A stretch of DNA of 64,000 bases, taken from the NCBI RefSeq assembly GCF_001611795.1, contig NZ_CP015098.1:8990001-9054000 (forward strand). Reading direction: 5' to 3'. The position numbers and the translations under genes are program-made. Within the stretch, counting starts at the first letter, position 1. Each line of letters starts with the position of its first letter. Positions 8,302 to 19,126 of the stretch are shown here, in pieces. This stretch comes from Streptomyces qaidamensis (GTDB lineage: Bacteria > Actinomycetota > Actinomycetes > Streptomycetales > Streptomycetaceae). The notes under the pieces were generated by a model. That model saw only the letters and a list, made by a program, of their open reading frames with translations, had not been told where the DNA came from and did no database searches.

Positions 8302-9825
8302 TCACCTGGTCAGGTGGGTGACCACCGAGCGCATCGCCTCGTGCAGGGCGGGGATCGTCTCCTCCGGCGCGTCGAGGGTCTCGAACCCGTGGTGGCCGTT
8401 GGGGACATCGACCAACTCCAGTCGCGCAGCGCTCTCGTCCGCCGCGGTCACGAACGCATCGACCGTCGCGGCGAGCTCGGGAGCCTCTCGCCCGGCGCGG
8501 AGGAGGACGATGGGCAGGGAGCCCGCCTGTCCGACCGCCCGGGCGGGGTGGAAGCGGCTGCCGGCCATGCCCCAGGCGGGAAGGGGCGCCAGGACGGGAT
8601 AGGACGCGGCCAGGCAGCGCAGCCAGGCGGGCGGCCGTGTCAGCCAGTCCGTGGTGAGGAGGCCGCCGCCCGAGAAGAACCACAGAGCGATCCGGTCGGC
8701 GTCCACCCGGGCGTCGGACCGCACCAGGTCCACCCCGGTGGCGATGTCCGCGGCCGCGCGGTCATAGTCCGCGACGTCGTGGAGGCGGTGGTCGAGCGTC
8801 GCGCCGACCATTCCCTCGGCGGCGGCCCAGCGGGCGTACCCCACCAGGGTCGGCCACTCGCGCGGGAGCGGCCGCGCTCCCGCGGGTACGGGTCCGCCGT
8901 GCACGAAGACCACGGCCGGTCGCGGGCCCTCGCCGTCGGGGACGTACAGATCGACATGACCTTGACGGTCGCGAGGCAGCTCGGGGACGTCCAGCGGGAA
9001 CGGGCGCAGGTGGGCAGGCGCCGGTGCGTCGTCGCCGGCCGGCCGCAGGCGGTGTCCCTCACCGGCGGCGGCCCGCAGCAGGACGTCGGCCAGTGCGTCG
9101 GGACAGGACAGCATCGGCCAGTGCCCGGTGGGAAGTTCGAAGAAGGTGACCTGAGGTTCGGTCAGGGCGGCCAGCGCGGGGTCGCCGAAGTCGACGAGCC
9201 TCTGCACCTGGTCGATACCGGCGCCGTTGCGGGCGCACAGCACGCCGCTGACAGGAACCGCGGCCACCGCCCCGGTCAGCCGCAGCGGCTCAAGCAGAGT
9301 GCCCAGCGGCTGTGGCGCCGACAGGGCGGTCAGCCGCTCCAGGCCCGCCTCACCGACGTCGGCGGTACTGCCCCAGCGCTCCCACTCGTCACGTCCCGGT
9401 GGCGCCAGCACGCCCTCGCGCTCGCCCGCCTCGGCGCGTGCTGCCAGCTGCGCGCGCAGCGCCTGGTCCGGCACGGCGGCCAGCGCCGGTACACCGTTCT
9501 GCGGCATCCCGCAGTCCAGGTACACGACGCGTGCGATGCGCTCCGCTCGCCGATCAGCGGCGCCGAGCACCGGGTGGATCCCGTAGTCATGACCGACGAG
9601 CACGATCTCCCGCCCGGATGCCACGTCCACCGCGTCGATCGCCGCGATCACGTCCTCGATGTGCGTCTCCAGACCGACGTGCGATGGTGCGGCGGGCCGA
9701 GCCGGGTCGATGCCCGTCAGCGGGACGGCGTGTGCCGTGCTGCCCGCCGCGATCAGCCGTGCGGCCGTCTCCTCCCAGACATGGGCCCCGGTGAACACAC
9801 CCGCAACCATGATGAACACGCTCAC
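8302..9825 (-). CDS. Tandem two-domain alpha/beta hydrolase
   Basis: A 507-residue protein that joins two alpha/beta hydrolases. Domain 1 (about residues 1-260) has the nucleophile elbow VGHDYG, with Asp where esterases have Ser, as in epoxide hydrolases and haloalkane dehalogenases, and ends with GHWPML carrying the histidine. Domain 2 (about 285-507) has an HGG oxyanion motif (VVFVHGGP), an elbow WFFSGGG and a terminal NGHHGFE histidine, as in dienelactone-hydrolase/prolyl-oligopeptidase-like enzymes. GTG start at 9825 with GGAGGA 5 bases upstream. It is divergent from the MerR gene, which may control it. The substrate is unknown. Confidence 0.85.
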   Translation of the reverse strand: MSVFIMVAGVFTGAHVWEETAARLIAAGSTAHAVPLTGIDPARPAAPSHVGLETHIEDVIAAIDAVDVASGREIVLVGHDYGIHPVLGAADRRAERIARVVYLDCGMPQNGVPALAAVPDQALRAQLAARAEAGEREGVLAPPGRDEWERWGSTADVGEAGLERLTALSAPQPLGTLLEPLRLTGAVAAVPVSGVLCARNGAGIDQVQRLVDFGDPALAALTEPQVTFFELPTGHWPMLSCPDALADVLLRAAAGEGHRLRPAGDDAPAPAHLRPFPLDVPELPRDRQGHVDLYVPDGEGPRPAVVFVHGGPVPAGARPLPREWPTLVGYARWAAAEGMVGATLDHRLHDVADYDRAAADIATGVDLVRSDARVDADRIALWFFSGGGLLTTDWLTRPPAWLRCLAASYPVLAPLPAWGMAGSRFHPARAVGQAGSLPIVLLRAGREAPELAATVDAFVTAADESAARLELVDVPNGHHGFETLDAPEETIPALHEAMRSVVTHLTR

Positions 9826-9851
9826 AAAGTCCTCCCCGGACTCTCAGGTTT

Positions 9852-9887
9852 CGCCGAACTCGCCGAACTCGCCGAACTCGCCGAACT
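9852..9887. repeat. Four 9-bp tandem repeats upstream of the hydrolase
   Basis: Four exact copies of CGCCGAACT lie in the divergent intergenic region, within 30-65 bp of the hydrolase start. They could affect the hydrolase promoter or leader. Confidence 0.9.
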
Positions 9888-9967
9888 CGCCCCATGACGC
9901 CGCGCGGGTCGCGAACGCCGTGTCCGCGGGCCGCCGTGCCTGCCTCGCCCGCGCACCGGTACCGTAG

Positions 9968-9989
9968 GAACTCCCCTTAAGGGAGGTTC
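9968..9989. promoter_or_regulatory. Palindromic operator, probable MerR-family binding site
   Basis: A 22-bp near-perfect palindrome: the left arm is GAACTCCCCTT and the right arm is its complement with one changed base pair. It lies in the MerR/hydrolase divergent region and contains the GGGAGG Shine-Dalgarno of the MerR gene. MerR proteins typically bind such symmetric sites of about 20 bp. Binding is inferred. Confidence 0.6.
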
Positions 9990-10012
9990 AACTGTCGACG
10001 TCACACGAGCTG

Positions 10013-10936
10013 TTGTGGAGCATCGGGGAACTCGCAGAGCGCGCCGACGCCACGGTGAAGACCGTCCGCTTCTACTCCGACCAAGGCCTGCTCCCCGAAG
10101 CCGCCCGCAGCAGTGGCGGACACCGCCGCTACGGCCCCCAGGCACTGGAACGACTGCAGCTGATCCGCTCCCTGCGCGCCCTCGACCTGCCCCTGCCCGA
10201 GATACGCCGCATCCTCGACGACGAAGAGGCAGCCGACCATGTGCTGGAGGACGCCCTCGACAGCCGCCTGCGTGGGCTCGGCAGCGAGCTGAAGACCCTG
10301 CGCTGGCGGGAAGCCGCACTCCAACTGGTGCGGGACTGCCCGCCGGCTCAGCGCGCGGGCCGGCTGAGGCTGCTCAGCGCGCTGAGAACCCCGCCGAGCA
10401 CCGCACCACTGGCCAGGTTCTGGCGCGCCTGGCTGCCACCACGGATGCCGCGCCCGGCAACTGCGGCATTCCTGGAGGCGGCCGTTCCCCAGCCGCCCGA
10501 CGAGCCGCACCCGACCCAGGTACTCGCCTTCGCCCGGCTGCATGCGATGACGACCGCCCCCTGCCCGGACGGTCGACAGCCCCAACCGGAGGTGCACCGA
10601 GCAGCAGGTGCCGACGGCGCCGTGCTGCTGTACGCGGGCCTCGCCGAAGCATTCGAACTCGCGGCTCCACACCTGCGCCGGGCACACGACCCGCACCCGG
10701 GTGAGGCCCTCGATGCCTATGTCGCCGCGTACGCGAGTGCCTTTCGCAGCCGCGACACCCACGAGTTCCGGCGCTCTCTGGCTGCCCGGCTCTCTGCCGA
10801 GGCGCGCCTGAACCAGTACTGGGAACTCGCCGCCGTCGTTCTGACGCCGCCAGGCAGCAGTCCCCGGCCGACCCCGGGCTCAGCGGACGACTGGCTGCGC
10901 GCGGCCCTGCAACTGGACAACGCCAGAACCGCGTAA
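10013..10936 (+). CDS. MerR family transcriptional regulator
   Basis: A 307-residue regulator. The N-terminal MerR winged helix-turn-helix reads IGELAERADATVKTVRFYSD and GGHRRYG, followed by a dimerisation helix (about 75-110) and a long C-terminal helical domain with no recognised ligand motif. Start choice: TTG at 10013 is the canonical option, but the only Shine-Dalgarno (GGGAGG, 9981-9986) suits a CTG at 9992, which would add seven residues (MSTSHEL). The neighbouring palindrome suggests autoregulation and control of the divergent hydrolase. Confidence 0.88.
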   Translation: MWSIGELAERADATVKTVRFYSDQGLLPEAARSSGGHRRYGPQALERLQLIRSLRALDLPLPEIRRILDDEEAADHVLEDALDSRLRGLGSELKTLRWREAALQLVRDCPPAQRAGRLRLLSALRTPPSTAPLARFWRAWLPPRMPRPATAAFLEAAVPQPPDEPHPTQVLAFARLHAMTTAPCPDGRQPQPEVHRAAGADGAVLLYAGLAEAFELAAPHLRRAHDPHPGEALDAYVAAYASAFRSRDTHEFRRSLAARLSAEARLNQYWELAAVVLTPPGSSPRPTPGSADDWLRAALQLDNARTA

Positions 10937-11126
10937 GTCCCGTCTCACCGGTTCGGCGACGCTACGACTCCATCCGCTTAGCGCTATTAGCCGACCTACC
11001 GCCTCTTTGTGCCGAGTTCGCTTCTTTTCGTATCGCCGGCGCTGCGTCACGGGCATTCTTGCGACGGTCAGTCGGGGCAGGGTTGCGGGCCTTGTAACGG
11101 AATGTCAACTACTCCGGGAGGTGGGC

Positions 11127-11630
11127 TTGTTGACCGGTGGCACGCGATGGCTGCTGGCGGGTGTGGCGGCGATGGTGGCGTTCATCGTGCCGACGGTGCT
11201 GTGCGGGATGTGGCTGCTGTCGGCTCTGGTGCCGGACGAGGCAGCGCGCTGGGGCGTGGCGTCTGCGCTGGGTGCGGCGGTGGCCGCGGTGTCCGTGCTG
11301 TGGGGGCAGGGTTTCGCTGCACGCCCGGGTCGCGGGAGCGGCACCGCAGGCGGGCCGGCCCGCAGCGTTCAGGCGCCCGGGACGAGGGCCGTCGCGGTGG
11401 GAGCGACCGTGCGGGGCACCATCTCCACAGGTGACGGCGGCGTGCCCTGCGCGAGCCCGCCCGCCGGCCGGCCGGCGCAAGGGACGGTGACCGCTTACCC
11501 GGAGCCCGCCGCGGGGGCAGCGCCGTTGGGGTCGGTGACCGCCTCAGGCGAACGGTCGGTCGCTGTCGGCGATGCGGTGGCCGGCGACATCTCCACGGGC
11601 GATCACCCGTCCGAAGAGGACCGTCGGTGA
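11127..11630 (+). CDS. Small membrane protein with repeated SVAVG...STGD motifs
   Basis: A 167-residue protein. TTG start at 11127 with GGGAG 6 bases upstream; the longer frame from 11007 has no ribosome site. Two membrane helices occupy about residues 5-35 and 41-60. The tail holds two copies of a Ser/Gly/Val motif, PGTRAVAVG...ISTGD (83-103) and SGERSVAVG...ISTGD (139-159). The same type of motif occurs at the N-terminus of the STAND protein encoded next, and its stop overlaps that gene's GTG (GTGA). Motifs of this kind accompany NTP-dependent conflict-system proteins in actinomycetes. The likely role, inferred, is a membrane partner of the STAND protein. Confidence 0.6.
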   Translation: MLTGGTRWLLAGVAAMVAFIVPTVLCGMWLLSALVPDEAARWGVASALGAAVAAVSVLWGQGFAARPGRGSGTAGGPARSVQAPGTRAVAVGATVRGTISTGDGGVPCASPPAGRPAQGTVTAYPEPAAGAAPLGSVTASGERSVAVGDAVAGDISTGDHPSEEDRR

Positions 11631-12988
11631 CGAAGTCACGCAGGTCAGCCGTGGAGGGGAACGGCTCTACTCGGGCGTCCGTGATCGCCTCAGGCGAACG
11701 GTCGATCGCGATCGACACACAGGGAGGCCCTTTCCTGGGGGTGGCGAGCTCCGGGGATCACACGACGATCGTGCATGTGCCCGCGCACGAGCTGCGTCCA
11801 GCGGCGGCCGTGGACGCGCCTCCCGGAGTGGTGCGCCTGCCCGCCCTGCACGCCTCGTTCGTCGGACGGGCCCGCGAACTGGCTCTGCTGGACGACGCCC
11901 TGACCGGTTCCGGGGCGGCTGTGGTGCACGCCGTGCACGGTCTGGGCGGCGTCGGCAAGAGCACCCTGGCGGCTCACTGGGCCTGTGCCCGCAGGGAGGT
12001 GGACAACCCCATCTGGTGGATCACCGCCGACTCCTCGGGCGCCCTGGCCGCGGGGCTGGCGGCACTGGCTGCCGCACTCCAGCCCGCCCTCGCCCGGCTG
12101 CCCCAGGACCAGCTCAAGGAGCGGGCCCGGCAGTGGCTGGCCACCCACGACGGGTGGCTGCTCATCCTGGACAACGTCACCGATCCCGAGGACGTGCAGC
12201 CCCTGCTGGCGCACGCCGACAAGGGCCGGATCCTGATCACCAGCCGCCGCGCGTCCGGCTGGCACGACACCGCCGAGCCCATCCACCTGGACACCCTCGC
12301 CCCCGACGAGGCGCACACCCTCCTCACCCGCATCCTCACCCGTGACGGAACGCGCGCCGCGGCGAACCTGCACGGTGCCGCCGAACTGTGTGCCGAAGTC
12401 GGCTACTTGCCGCTGGCCATCGAGCAGGTAGCCGCCTACATCGTCCAGACCGGCATCACTCCGCGCGCCTACCTGCGCCTGCTCGCGGATGACCCTGCCC
12501 ATATGTACCGCAAGGCGAAGGAAGGCCACGACAGCGAGCGCACCATCGCCCGGATCTGGGCCATCACCCTGGACCGCCTCACCGACACCCCCCCTGGCCG
12601 GGCACCTCCTGCGCGTCCTGGCCTGGTACGCCCCGAACGCCATCCCGCGCGCGCTCATCGGCACCCTCGGCAGTGAACCCGCCGTCGTCGACGCCGCGAG
12701 ATGCGCAGCAACCTCGCCACGGCACACCAGGCGGCGGGGAACCGGCGAGAAGCACTCGTCGGGCATCAGCACTCGGCCGCGGAGTGCCGACGCGTGCTGG
12801 GGCCTGATCACCCCGATACGCTGGGCGCCCTCAACAACCTCGCCGACGCGCAGGCCCAAGCCGGCCACAGGAGCAGGGCCATCGAGTCGTACGAGCTTCT
12901 CCTGACCGACTGCAGGCGCGTGTTCGGCACGGGCGACCGGCGGACCGGGCTGGTCGCGGCCAACCTGGCGGCCCTCCGGGGACATTGA
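11627..12988 (+). pseudogene. NB-ARC/TPR STAND ATPase, decayed
   Basis: The first frame (349 residues) has an N-terminal SGERSIAID motif (22-30), an NB-ARC ATPase with Walker A GLGGVGKST (105-113), Walker B WLLILDN (177-183) and a winged-helix region. After residue 320 it leaves frame at a C7 run (12588-12594). With six C's the protein would continue as PLAGHLLRVLAWY. That second frame breaks again near 12697, where a deletion joins it to about 95 residues of TPR sequence (NLATAHQAAGNRREAL...) in the original frame. Complete relatives exceed 800 residues, so most of the TPR sensor is missing. Translationally coupled to the upstream membrane protein. Confidence 0.78.
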
Positions 12989-13015
12989 CCGATGCGCACC
13001 GACGAGCGTGCCCGC

Positions 13016-13339
13016 CTAACCGTGCACGACCAGTCGCGACTGTCGTCCCGCGAACGAGCTGCGCAGCGCCCGTGCCTCACGGTTCCGCGCAGCGAAGACT
13101 CCCCGCTTGTCCACGTGCACGACCAGGATGTCGTAGCGGTCGATGACCTCGGAGATGCCTCGTGTCTGGATGGTGTCCCGCCAGGCATCCGTAGTCCGGC
13201 CGAACCACTCCGGTAGTCCGCAGGGCCCGGTCACGGCGTCCCAGAAGTCGTCGAGCGTCTCGATCGACTGCCCCCGCAGGTCGACCACCAGCTCCGACTC
13301 TGTCTTCTCGGCCATGGCGGCAGCGTAACCAACCTTCAT
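13016..13339 (-). CDS. Barstar family ribonuclease inhibitor, orphan
   Basis: A 107-residue (or 99 from the second ATG at 13315) barstar-like protein: VVDLRGQSIETLDDFWDAV, then GLPEWFGR and DAWRDTI are the characteristic segments around the RNase-binding helix. Barstars block barnase-type RNases in the cytoplasm. No barnase, toxin or secretion gene is adjacent; the neighbours are a decayed STAND gene and catalase. It may be an orphan immunity protein against RNase toxins of kin, which is inference. Confidence 0.82.
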   Translation of the reverse strand: MKVGYAAAMAEKTESELVVDLRGQSIETLDDFWDAVTGPCGLPEWFGRTTDAWRDTIQTRGISEVIDRYDILVVHVDKRGVFAARNREARALRSSFAGRQSRLVVHG

Positions 13340-13504
13340 CAGGCCGTGCAGCGGTCACAGGCGACTGATTCCGGTCCCGCCGCTCCGCCCCGGGCATGAC
13401 CAGTGATTCGTCCGGCGTAGCCGGGTACCCGGCGGCGGAACTCGGAGCATCCGATCCATGGGGCCGCACCGGCCATGGCCGGCTGAAACAGAGGAACGAT
13501 AGCG

Positions 13505-15781
<2,277 letters not shown>

Positions 15782-16019
15782 CGTGGGCCGAGCGGCCGGG
15801 CTGCGGCGTCCGGGACGGCTCCGTTCCGGACGCCGGAGTGATCTGCGCTCCGAAGGGAAGGCGGGGCCGATGAGCTCGCCGACCTGGTCGAGATCGTCGT
15901 CCGGGGGTCCTACCGCGGTGAGGACCATGAGTACGTGCGCGTTGCCCGAGCCGTCGACAGGAGGATCTGCGCGGCAGACACTGGCAACCGCTGTCCGGTC
16001 CGACAACCCCTGGGCACGG

Positions 16020-16330
16020 TGCCAAGCCCGCATGGTGCGTCGAGCCGGCGGTGACCGACGGCACCGCTACTACCGGTACGACGCCGTACTCGGCGCCGAG
16101 CTCGGCCCGAGGCAGACGCTGTACCGCATCGAGGGCGGCACCCACACGGACGCCTTCGTCGACACCTACCCGGAACGCTTGCGCCCGCTGACGCCATGCC
16201 ACCGCACGGCCTTCACGGCCCTGGAGAGCTGGCTGACGCAAGGACGCCGCCCGCCTCCCACACCGTCCCGCTGCCCGCCGAAGGAGACTCCGCGACCCGC
16301 CTGAGCACCTGTTGCCTGAACACACGCGCG
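16020..16330 (+). pseudogene. Secreted esterase (tannase/PHB-depolymerase-like) C-terminal relic
   Basis: One frame reads LYRIEGGTHTDAFVDTYPE then RLRPLTPCHRTAFTALESWL, matching the end of Streptomyces tannase/feruloyl-esterase-like or depolymerase-like hydrolases, including the catalytic-His loop (GGTHTD). Near 16255 the frame shifts and the family ending PPASHTVPLP continues in the next frame. No N-terminal part is found. The 240 bp from catalase to here (15782-16020) has no supported gene. Confidence 0.55.
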
Positions 16331-16458
16331 ACGCAGCCCCTGCGGCCACCCACCGGTGATCCAATCCCGCTGCGTACCGCGAGGACGTTGGGCCCGGGAC
16401 GAGCAGGGCCGTGGCGCCGTACTGTGCGGGCGGCCGGGCGACTGCCCAGGACCGGTTC

Positions 16459-17178
16459 TCAAGGGTCATTCCCGGGTTGGGCGTTGCTCGCGACGATTCC
16501 TGCGTAGCCGCCTGCCTCTTCCAGGGCCTGCGGGGATCCGAGGAAGACCTTGCGGGACGCGCAGAGGACGATCGCGCTGTCGCAGCAGGCGTGCACGTCC
16601 TCCATGAGGTGGGTCGCCAGGACCACGGTCGTGGTGGCGCCCAGTTGCCGGAGCAGGGCGTGGAAGCGGTCCCGCTCGGCCGGGTCGAGGCCGGTGGTGG
16701 GTTCGTCGAGCAGAAGCAGTCGAGGGTTGTTGACGAGGGCTTGGGCGATGCCGACCCGGCGTCGCATTCCGCCGGAGAGGGTGCGGTACTTGGCGTCCAT
16801 CCGTGAGGTCAAGCCGACCTGGTCCACGGCGCGTTCCACCGCGTCGGCGGCACCACGGTTCGGCATGTCCTTCAGCCAGGCGGCATAGCTGACGCACTCC
16901 CGCACCGTGAAGCCCCGGAACATCCCGAACGTCTGGGGCAGGTAGCCGAGCCGGCGGCGGATCTCCAGGCGTTCGGCGGGGCGCCGCGGATCGCGTCCCA
17001 GCAGCTTCAGCTCCCCTTCCACCGCTGCTGCGGCCGTCGCGAGGACGCGCAACAGGGAGCTCTTACCGGCACCGTTGGGGCCGAGCAGGGCGTGGACACC
17101 GTTCCCCAGGTCCAGATCGAGGCTGTCCACAGCGGTGGTGCGGCGGTGCCGGACGGTCAGTCGGGTGGCGCTGATCAC
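16459..17178 (-). CDS. ABC transporter ATP-binding protein
   Basis: A 239-residue ATPase with Walker A GPNGAGKSS, the Q-loop region YLPQTFGMF, signature LSGGMRRRVG and Walker B LLLLDEPTTGLD, as in export-type (CcmA/NatA-like) subunits. The frame is open far upstream, but the GTG at 17178 overlaps the TGA of the preceding permease gene (GTGA) and has GAGG 5-6 bases upstream. It is the last gene of a three-gene coupled operon. The substrate is unknown. Confidence 0.93.
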   Translation of the reverse strand: MISATRLTVRHRRTTAVDSLDLDLGNGVHALLGPNGAGKSSLLRVLATAAAAVEGELKLLGRDPRRPAERLEIRRRLGYLPQTFGMFRGFTVRECVSYAAWLKDMPNRGAADAVERAVDQVGLTSRMDAKYRTLSGGMRRRVGIAQALVNNPRLLLLDEPTTGLDPAERDRFHALLRQLGATTTVVLATHLMEDVHACCDSAIVLCASRKVFLGSPQALEEAGGYAGIVASNAQPGNDP

Positions 17179-17822
17179 CGGGACCTCAGATCGTTGAAGG
17201 AGTGCCGCCGCAGGACGAGCAGGGCACCCAGTACGCCGGACGCGACTCCCCACACGAACTGGGCGCCGCCGTCCAGCAGGTTCTTGAGCACATGGAGCAG
17301 GACGGTCCTGTAGGAGCTGACTTTGCCGTCCTGGCGCGTGGAGAGGCGGGCGATGGCGGCGACCACCAGCAGCCATGTACCGCTGGTCACAACCGCGCCG
17401 AGCGTGCAGCCGATGCAGGAACCGAGGATCAACGTGACGAGCGTCAGCGCCAGGCTGGGCACCAGCCAGGCGGCCGCCCAGGGCGACACGCCGACGCCCG
17501 CCGTCGCAGCGACAAGGAGGAGGGGAAGGCAGATGGCGAGTACGACACCGGTACGCAGCATCAACAGGCGCAGTCCGCCGGCCGGAGTACTGCGGATCAC
17601 CGGTGCGAAAGGGTCGGCTCTGCCTCCGTAGCTGGCCGCCACCCAGATGAGAGGCAGAAGCGGCGCGAGCAGCAGCAGGAAGGGGAGGGAGTCCTCCTCG
17701 CCGGCTGTCGCGGCGAGCCAGGCGGCCGCCGTGCAGACTCCGGTGACGGCGAGCAGCCACGGCCAGCGCAGTCCGGGCACGGCTCGCAGCCACGGCGGTG
17801 GCTGGGGGAGGGGCATCATCAC
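17175..17822 (-). CDS. ABC transporter membrane subunit (small)
   Basis: A 215-residue protein with six hydrophobic segments (for example LLAVTGVCTAAAWLAAT, FLLLLAPLLPLIWVAA, VVLAICLPLLLVAA). It lies between and overlaps the large membrane subunit (ATGA at 17819-17822) and the ATPase (GTGA at 17175-17178), so the three are translationally coupled. No substrate-specific motif is seen. It probably forms half of the permease. Confidence 0.8.
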   Translation of the reverse strand: MMMPLPQPPPWLRAVPGLRWPWLLAVTGVCTAAAWLAATAGEEDSLPFLLLLAPLLPLIWVAASYGGRADPFAPVIRSTPAGGLRLLMLRTGVVLAICLPLLLVAATAGVGVSPWAAAWLVPSLALTLVTLILGSCIGCTLGAVVTSGTWLLVVAAIARLSTRQDGKVSSYRTVLLHVLKNLLDGGAQFVWGVASGVLGALLVLRRHSFNDLRSR

Positions 17823-19126
17823 GGTCGTTCTCCGTCGGGGTCAGGGATGCGGGGCGGGCGGCTGCCGTGTTCGACGGCTGCCAGATACCGGCCGATCCAT
17901 GTCGCGCGCTCGGGCGCGGTGAGCCGGGCCAACCGGTCGGCGGCGGACGGCGCGTGGGCCGCTGCGCCGTGCGAGGACGAGTCCCGTGTGAGCCATCGGT
18001 ACAGGGCGCGGGCCTCTGCCGACGAGGGTTCGTGGGAGGGAGAGAATCCGGTGAGGCAGCCTGCGAGGTTGCGCAGACTGATTTCCTGCCGAGCCCAGAT
18101 GCCGACGGTCCACGCGGAGTCGACCCCGTCGCGGTCCTGGCACGCATGCGAACTGTCCTCGGTCAAGAGGTAGTGGGTGGGGCCGGCACCCTCCATCCGC
18201 CGGGACAGGCGCAGGGCGACTTGCTCCAATCGCTGCCGTCGTGGCTCGTACGCGGAAGACACACAGACAGCGGGATCGTGGCCCCTGCAGCGCACTTCTC
18301 GCGTGTTGAGCACCGATCCCGGGACACGGTCCTGCTGCATGAGGGCCAGGAGCGGGAGGGCCGACGCCAGCATGACGATCAGAACGATCGATGTCTTCCA
18401 CCGGCGGGCGCACAACAGGACAGCACTCGCTGCCACCCAGGCGAACACGGCGGCTTTGCACCAGGGCAGCCAGACGGCCGGACCGGGCGGCGCCCCCAGC
18501 CCCGCTCCTCCCGGCACCCTGTCCCCGCTGTAAGTGAAACGCAGACCGGTGAGGGGACCCAACAGCGGATCGCCCCACGGGGAGACCGACAACACCAGGC
18601 CGGCCGCGGTGAGGGGAACGGAGACTCCTCGCAGTGGAACGGTCCGGCCCACCAGGTAGGCCACACACGAGAAGGCCGTGAGCATGACCGCGTCGACCGC
18701 CATCAGGTCGAGTGGCGCACGGCCCACCGGCTCCTGCGGATACGGCGACACCACCATGACGGTCATGGCCAGCACGTAGCCGGCCAGCGGCCACGCGACC
18801 CCTGAGACCAGACCCATCAACTGGCAGGTCACTGAATCCCGGGCCGAGGTCGTCGCGACCCAACCGGCGTCATCGCGTGCCTCCGACCCGCCCTGCCACC
18901 CGGCCAGCAGCACCGCGAACCCCACTCCGACGGTCCGCGCCGCCAGCCCGCACATCTCGCCGATGTGGACCCAGCCGGTGTCCCTCCACCTGCCCCGGGC
19001 GTACAGCCCGTCCCAGGCCACGGCCACGAGCACGCCGGCGATCACGAGCGCGGCGAGCGGGCCGGCCTGCCGCCGCAGGTTCGCCCGGAGCACGATGCCG
19101 AACGGTGTCGGCCGCCTCAGGAACAT
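17819..19126 (-). CDS. ABC transporter membrane subunit (large)
   Basis: A 435-residue protein: about seven membrane helices in the first 290 residues, then a soluble C-terminal region of about 150 residues containing four cysteines (REVRCRGHDPAVC, SHACQDRDG, LAGCLTG) that may form two disulphides outside the cell. It is the first convincing gene of the exporter operon. The N-terminus (LRRPTPFGIVLRANLRRQAGP) is cytoplasmic and positively charged. Confidence 0.8.
   Translation of the reverse strand: MFLRRPTPFGIVLRANLRRQAGPLAALVIAGVLVAVAWDGLYARGRWRDTGWVHIGEMCGLAARTVGVGFAVLLAGWQGGSEARDDAGWVATTSARDSVTCQLMGLVSGVAWPLAGYVLAMTVMVVSPYPQEPVGRAPLDLMAVDAVMLTAFSCVAYLVGRTVPLRGVSVPLTAAGLVLSVSPWGDPLLGPLTGLRFTYSGDRVPGGAGLGAPPGPAVWLPWCKAAVFAWVAASAVLLCARRWKTSIVLIVMLASALPLLALMQQDRVPGSVLNTREVRCRGHDPAVCVSSAYEPRRQRLEQVALRLSRRMEGAGPTHYLLTEDSSHACQDRDGVDSAWTVGIWARQEISLRNLAGCLTGFSPSHEPSSAEARALYRWLTRDSSSHGAAAHAPSAADRLARLTAPERATWIGRYLAAVEHGSRPPRIPDPDGERP

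Noticed and set aside
15820..16010. A plus-strand frame reading DELADLVEIVVRGSYRGEDH upstream of the esterase relic
   Set aside because: No recognisable family, no start, and it conflicts with the esterase relic frame.
16459..18147. ABC ATPase extended to 562 residues
   Set aside because: The extension overlaps two permease genes in another frame; GTG 17178 with a ribosome site gives a normal 239-residue ATPase.
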